Below, in pieces: positions 59,455 to 64,000 of a stretch of DNA of 64,000 nucleotides (within the stretch, counting starts at the first letter, position 1; each line of letters starts with the position of its first letter). The position numbers and the translations under genes were made by a program. The stretch comes from Rheum nobile (lineage: Eukaryota > Streptophyta > Magnoliopsida > Caryophyllales > Polygonaceae), in assembly GCA_027886185.1 (NCBI GenBank), contig WOAB01000232.1, positions 2,108,001 to 2,172,000 of the forward strand. Reading direction: 5' to 3'. The notes under the pieces were generated by a model. The model was given only the letters and a program-made list of their open reading frames with translations. It was not told the origin of the DNA and made no database searches.

Positions 59455-59483
59455 ACCCGTACATGGTACGGGTCAAGCACTAG
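59455..59483 (+). other. Helitron 3' terminus (hairpin plus CTAG)
   Basis: Perfect 8-bp stem ACCCGTAC/GTACGGGT with loop ATG, 6-nt spacer CAAGCA, CTAG at 59480-59483, host T at 59484. The layout and end (CACTAG|T) match the terminus at 33813-33840. Confidence 0.9.
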
Positions 59484-60275
59484 TTTTAAATAAAGGTAGT
59501 GAGATTCATAAATAATTATTAAATAAAATCTCTTTATTTTAATAATAATACAAACCTATATATAATTTCCAAAAAAAAACTAACTAAATATAATACTTTG
59601 CACATTTTAAATAAAGGTGGTGAGATTCATAAACAATTTTATTAACTACGTACACTAATTATGCTATAATAGTTTTCATAATTATGTAATTAATTATCAC
59701 TAAGTTATAAGTCAACAATATATAAATTGAGAAACGACCTTATTATTGGGCCATTACAACAAGGAAGGGAGAGTCAAACACTAAGCTGAAAAAATTCATT
59801 TTGGGCCATCGAATACTGAAATACATCTTTCAATTCATTATTTAATTTAGTAGTTATGCTTTGTTTGAAAAATGACACTAGTACAAAAATAGAGATTCTC
59901 TGCGCATATTTTGGAGCGGAAATATACAACCGCGATAAGCAATATATACGAACCGTGGTTTTTATGATAACCGCGGACTAACTGCTTTTTTCCAAGAAAA
60001 TTATATTTGCACCATATTTCTTCAAAATAAATGCGGTAAGAATAAAAAGATGTCACACGGACCACGTTTTTCTTCAAACCGTGGTCCGGTTGATTTAAAA
60101 TAATAAAAAGAAAAATTATATGCTCATGGACTCGGCCGCGGTTTTTCTTCGTTCACCCCCCTCCTCCCTCTCGTTCTCTCTTTTGTGTCGTTCATAGTTA
60201 GGGCTTCCAATTCGGACGCACTACGTCTCTCCCGATGCGCCACTACTCCAGCCTCAAGTCGGAAATCACTGCGGA
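59484..60275. other. Spacer with a CACTA-type transposon end
   Basis: At 59876 CACTAGTACAAAAATAG begins, the usual terminal sequence of En/Spm (CACTA) elements. It is followed by repeated subterminal words accgcggt/ccgtggttt (59930-60140). The opposite end was not found, so the element may be truncated or extend into the next region. No gene before 60276. Confidence 0.6.
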
Positions 60276-60465
60276 ATGGGTGCAAGTGGCGACGAACGGG
60301 TTGCCAATGACGATAGCAGCGACCAGGAAGACGGAGCCAAACACTGGCGGCGAACGGGTTGTCTCCACCAAAGCTTCCCACCTCCTCGTCGCGTAGAAGA
60401 TAGAGGCGACAATAGATCCGAGCAAAACCCCCAGAAACTCACTCATTTTCAGTTGAAGGTCAGTT
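60276..60465 (+). other. GC-richer exon-like block before the CCCH gene
   Basis: ATG at 60276 opens a frame (MGASGDERVANDDSSDQEDG) that reaches LTHFQLK and then a donor (AAG|GTCAGT near 60460). It could be a 5' exon or leader of the CCCH gene 500 bp downstream, or the edge of the CACTA element. An overlapping 85-codon minus frame is equally long, so coding status is unclear. Confidence 0.35.
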
Positions 60466-60964
60466 TCTCTCACTTTTATTGCCTCAATCCCTAATTTCAT
60501 CGATAAAAGGTTTGTGTGATTCCTTTAGATCGGGAATTTCACTTAATTAAAGTCCACTCCCGTGCTAGATTTTTTGCGTTAAATCTAGATATTTTTCTTA
60601 TTTTGAGATCAATAGTGATGGACGAGAGTTACCTCACAAATTCAATCATGATGCATTAACAATATCAGGTGTTTGGTTTAGTTTGCAAAACATTATTCCC
60701 TTGATTGATTTTCTCATTAAGATCCTTGAGCATTAGATTGGCTACTTAGTGCAATCTAAGACCTGATTCTTAATAAAAGGGTTGCTGGTTCCTTTATATA
60801 TTGTGGATCATTATAGAACCGAGCTTTGAAACTCCCTTTCCTGTTTTAGGTTAACAATTAAAAGGAACTCGGGGCAGAATATAATCATATTCCTTCAGTT
60901 TTACCTTTCAAATTTGCATTTATATATTTTCTATATGGTAATTTTTGTAGAGGGGATCCGGAGG

Positions 60965-61328
60965 ATGAAAATTGAGAAAGGTAATGGAGAGTATGATGAA
61001 ACCAATGGGGGTGATTCTTCACCTCCGTACCCTGATCGGCCTGGCGAGCCAGATTGCATATACTATCTCAGGACTGGCTTGTGTGGATACGGCAGTAAAT
61101 GCCATTTCAATCACCCTGCACACGCAGCCAATGTAAGTATTTGATCTTTCTCTAATGCCTTTCTAATGAAGTTACCTGTTATAATATCATAACATACCAT
61201 GGTGATATCATCCACTGTAAATGTTAACATATGTGAATTTTCTGGGTTATTAAATATGATTTTTTTGGGTGCAGAATGTTTAGGGTAGAGGAGAGCTACC
61301 ACAGAGAACTGGACAGCCTGATTGTGGG
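60965..61328 (+). CDS. CCCH zinc-finger protein, first exons only
   Basis: Plant tandem-CCCH protein of the ZFN/C3H58 type, nucleic-acid binding by family. Exon 60951-61132 (after TTTTTGTAG) carries ATG 60965 and 56 codons ending YPDRPGEPDCIYYLRTGLCG...KCHFNHPAHAAN. The finger is C-x8-C-x5-C-x3-H. The next exon is 61284-61328 (GRGELPQRTGQPDCG), using acceptor GTTTAG; choosing the nearer GCAG at 61274 would bring a TAG into frame. It ends at donor GTATGT, exactly where relatives splice into the second finger. No second finger follows in the window: an LTR starts at about 61420. The gene is therefore either cut off by nested retroelements or continues beyond them across a giant intron. Confidence 0.8.
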
Positions 61329-61419
61329 GTATGTGCTTCATTAATTGAATTTGATTGTATTATACAGACTGCTAATATAAAGTTGGTTTCTAATTTTCTA
61401 TGAATGGAATTGTTTGTGC

Positions 61420-61978
61420 TGTGATACCCCGTAATTTTGTAAGGCTATTTTGGAATTTTGGGATTTTTCCCAAACGCCCGTTTGGTACGTCAGATTTAAT
61501 TCAGAGAGCTTAAGACATTCTGTAATGTGCTCTATCTCTGTAATATTTTTCTCAGTTAAATAATATACAGTCGACGTATTTTGGGAGTTAATATTCGTTT
61601 GTGTACGAATATATTTAACCCGGGGTTAAGACACTTACCCAAAGGTCAACAAGGTACAAGAGGAAGCTTCTTGGAAGCCTCCTTCCTAAACCCTAGGGTT
61701 TGGCTATAAAAGGAAAGCTTGGGGAGAGAGAGAGAGAGAAAAGCAAAAGCTCTCAAACACTCTAAAAAATGCTCTCTCCGGGAAAGCTCAAGCCGATCGT
61801 CGGAGCTCGTTTGGTGTCGTTCTCGGTGGCCAATGAAAGCTTGGAAGGCCCTTAGAAGCCTAGAAACCAAGCAAGGCGAAAGACGAGCCAAATCGATCGT
61901 CGAGGGTGAGTTTTCCCTCTCGTATTTCAGTTTTTGTTAAGCGACGGCGACCGTCGGATAGAGGCGGCGACCGCCGGC
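61420..61978 (+). mobile_element. Left part of an LTR (chromovirus/Tekay-like), interrupted
   Basis: Starts TGTGATACCCCGTAATTTTG, the form of many plant Ty3/Gypsy LTR starts. It has a promoter-like TATAAAAG (61705-61712) followed by a GA run and a GC-richer transcribed-looking part. It is broken at 61978 by the next element. The rest of the element and its second LTR are not in the window, so the assignment rests on the start and TATA context only. Confidence 0.5.
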
Positions 61979-63453
61979 TGATAGGACCAAAACCTACCCA
62001 CAAGTGTATGGGTTCAGTTGTAGTATTCTCAAGTGTCGTTCCCAACGAAGACTATGTAGTATTAATTGTATCTTAAACCAGTAAGCTAAGCCAAAAGATT
62101 ATGAGTTTTGTTGAACTAATGACTAAAATTGAGAGACAAATGCAAGTGATGATTGTAATCAATGGAGGGGAAATTTCCAAGGCAAGGGATCCCCGCAACT
62201 ATGCTTCAGTAGACTTAACCAGATAAATGTCTGAACTTGGTCCGTCTTTGTTGAAAGTAATTATCTTAGGTAATTACTAATTCCTCTCGGATGATAGTAA
62301 ACGTGCATAGATTCAATTAACATCCACTCTCGCAACTTGCTAATCAAGATCTAGACCCCTTGAGCACTTAGAATCTAAGGTCAAACTGAATCAACATCCA
62401 CTCTCGTGACTTGCTGAATCCAATATAATCTTAGGGTTTCTATGATAGTTATTAATCCACAGGAGAAATTAAGACGCTCTCGCAATAATAAAATCTCAGG
62501 TTCAATTCCTAGTATTTCAATAGAAGTTATCACCTCTCGGTCTCAAACCCTATCTGACTACCTATTAACGTTTTTACCTCTCGGTTGCAAACCCTAATAG
62601 GATCCAATTCGCATAAGCTAATTTGGGCATAAAGCATCTAGGAATGAATCAACAAAGTTTCAGACTTCCATTCAGACAAATATCAAACAAGTCTACCTAC
62701 GCATAGTTGGGATCACCCCAATCCTAGAAATATAGAAATTAGCTAGACATAATCGCAAGATCAATCAAAGAAAACATAATAACGATGGAAATCATAAACA
62801 AGATTAAAGAGAAAGATGAACTTAGTCTCGAATCCAGTAGAACAATCTCCAATGTTGCAATCTCTTCCAAGGAGGCAAAACAATTAGGTCTAGAGTTAGA
62901 AAAATGGCCAAAAGTCCGGAAAAACCTAAAATCCGAAATACTTATACCCATACTAAAAATAAAGTCATTCGGGTAAACTGCACGGCCCGTGCTTTGGCCG
63001 TGCGAAAAACGCACGGGCAAGCGCACGGCCAAAATACACATAAACATGACCGCACGGCCTATACGAAAAACACACAGGCAAAACGCACAGGCAAACAGCG
63101 AGAAATCACCGCCTGCACGGCCGTGCGCTAAAACGCACGGCCTCCTTGTTTAACTCTTGATGAAATGCACGACCACTTTGTGTTTCTGCCCTACTTCTCG
63201 TTTCAGCTCGGAATCCGGTCCAAACTCCTCATAGCTCGTCCCGTTAGCCTTCGGATGACATCCTAAGTCCCAACAGTGTCCTTAAACAGCTCCAGAAATC
63301 CATCCAAGTACATGTAAACACACATTTCCTAGAGTAGACCTCCATAACGAATAAAAACAATGCAACTAGCTATAAATGCAACACACAATGCATAAAACAA
63401 CTCAAATTAAACACAAATGCATGTCCTAGACGTGTAACAAATTGGATGTCATC
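61979..63453 (-). repeat. LTR of a minus-strand Ty3/Gypsy element
   Basis: On the minus strand it begins TGATGACATCC and ends GGTCCTATCA, 1475 bp. It is preceded (to the right) by a polypurine tract, so this is the element's 3' LTR. The plus strand shows repeated catccactctcg(c/t)(a/g)acttgct words and a GC palindrome cluster at 62980-63142. The second LTR and coding genes lie beyond the right edge. It is inserted into the LTR that starts at 61420. Confidence 0.65.
62980..63142. repeat. GC palindrome cluster in the minus-strand LTR
   Basis: GCACGGCCCGTGC (62980-62992), hairpin CCGTGCG-aaaaa-CGCACGG (62998-63016), GCGCACGGCC (63021), a decayed acacaggcaaaacgcacagg (63071-63091), perfect GCACGGCCGTGC (63115-63126) and CGCACGGCC (63134). 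Motifs based on GCACGG/CCGTGC, in otherwise AT-rich DNA. Confidence 0.85.
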
Positions 63454-64000
63454 AAATTCCCCCAAGCTTAACCCTTGCTTGTCCTCAAGCAAGTACATAA
63501 TCAATGAATCCACAAAATATGTTAAGGTTGTTTCAATCCAAGAGACAAGTGAACAATGACCATGAAAGTCCAAACAAATGACAACTTCCTTCCTAGCATA
63601 CTTCTCAATCAATGACAAGATGAAATTAGTTCTTCTACTCTAGACCTCACCAAGATAAATATAAAATCACTCACACTCAAGTGTTGGGATATGTGTTTCG
63701 CTCAATTCTCTACTTTGAATGCTAATTACCATAAGCTTGCAACAATATCTAGATCTCCACTGCTGGAGACAATGCAAAACACAATCATGAGACATATAAA
63801 TAGGGTTGTAATGGGGCCAAGGTGTTTTGATAGGGCATGGATAAATTTTGGCCATGTGGTGCTAAATCCAGAAAAAAGAATTTCACAAAAAATAACACCA
63901 AGCATAAACTGATTTTACAATAAGCTCAAAAATAACAACCCAAAGTTCATCATTCTGTTTACGCACTTCTTTTCTTCTTCTTCTTCATTCTTTTTCTTTC
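63454..64000 (-). mobile_element. Polypurine tract and 3' internal region of the minus-strand element
   Basis: The minus strand reads gaggacaagcaagggttaag then CTTGGGGGAATT directly before the LTR (63454-63466), the same layout as the Athila-like element's tract. The remaining bases to the window edge are non-coding internal DNA ending in a CTT-rich run. No domain seen. Confidence 0.6.

Larger units (their letters stand above)
51405..59483 (+). mobile_element. Non-autonomous Helitron carrying exon-like fragments
   Basis: The left end has A then TCTATATATATATTAAAGC at 51405, with the words ggccccacaaattttatgtgtca typical of plant Helitron starts. A second, similar word (ggccccacatagcttacgtgtca) lies at about 51770. 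The right end is a perfect hairpin ACCCGTAC-atg-GTACGGGT (59455-59473), spacer CAAGCA, then CTAG (59480-59483) before T. There is no Rep or helicase inside, so it depends on another Helitron. Contents are AT-rich DNA, several GC-richer exon-like pieces, a 120-bp tandem duplication (54411 and 54531), and the foldback at 57581-59420. The two ends could belong to different elements. Confidence 0.65.

Noticed and set aside
60243..60500. 85-codon minus-strand ORF with a hydrophobic centre
   Set aside because: No splice or family support, and the opposite strand has an equally long frame with a good donor.
61275..61286. In-frame TAG taken as evidence that the CCCH gene is dead
   Set aside because: Using the acceptor GTTTAG at 61278-61283 removes the stop and gives the expected family sequence GRGELPQRTGQPDCG.

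Overview
The window is plant nuclear DNA from a dicot-type genome: AT-rich spacers, short GT..AG introns, and plant-only gene families such as a GT8 galacturonosyltransferase, an AP2-domain factor and a NOI/RIN4 protein. I cannot fix the species. About 6-7 kb is ordinary host gene space. The rest is a graveyard of nested transposons: Helitrons, Ty3/Gypsy LTR elements, a LINE-like retroposon, a hAT-type MITE, a CACTA end and a large foldback element.

Layout. At 1-2116 (minus) lie the first two coding exons of a GAUT8/QUASIMODO1 ortholog; its last exon is off the left edge. From 4243 to 8610 are two decayed plus-strand genes: an RPA70-like OB-fold gene of the kind carried by plant Helitrons, and an unrecognised acidic-tailed gene with one stop. 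Positions 11447-22623 hold an intact-looking Athila-like LTR retrotransposon. It has 1330-bp LTRs, a perfect TACAT target duplication, a tRNA-Asp primer site, gag, pol and a third ORF. It is peppered with a 15-17 bp palindrome of consensus CACCGCNNCGCGGTG.

Positions 22629-33840 hold GA microsatellites, then a Helitron Rep-helicase pseudogene with an array of duplicated micro-exons at its start, closed by a canonical Helitron 3' hairpin and CTAG. A LINE-like retroposon with 12-bp target duplications sits at 35038-36731. A second degenerate Helitron gene set follows: an RPA-like gene (37114-42070) split by other insertions, then a Pif1-type helicase C-terminus (42087-43340). A hAT-like MITE with an 8-bp duplication lies at 45418-46140.

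Two host genes come next: an APD1-like AP2 factor (47130-48405, plus) and a single-NOI RIN4-like protein (50712-48854, minus). Positions 51405-59483 are delimited by a Helitron-type 5' end and a perfect 3' hairpin. They contain short exon-like pieces and, near the right end, a 1.84-kb foldback (57581-59420) whose centre is a 146-bp tandem repeat. The right edge holds a CACTA terminus (59876) and the first exons of a CCCH zinc-finger gene (60965-61328). That gene's next intron is entered by one LTR element that is itself interrupted by a second, minus-strand LTR element running off the window.

How the parts relate. The host genes look independent: pectin synthesis, transcription, and membrane immune signalling. 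The two RPA-like genes and two Rep/helicase genes are what is left of autonomous Helitrons. Most of their disabling changes that I could classify are C-to-T or G-to-A, as expected from methylated, silenced DNA. The points most worth a second look are the palindrome family inside the Athila-like element and its analogue in the right-edge LTR, the 146-bp-repeat foldback, and the Helitron micro-exon cassette.
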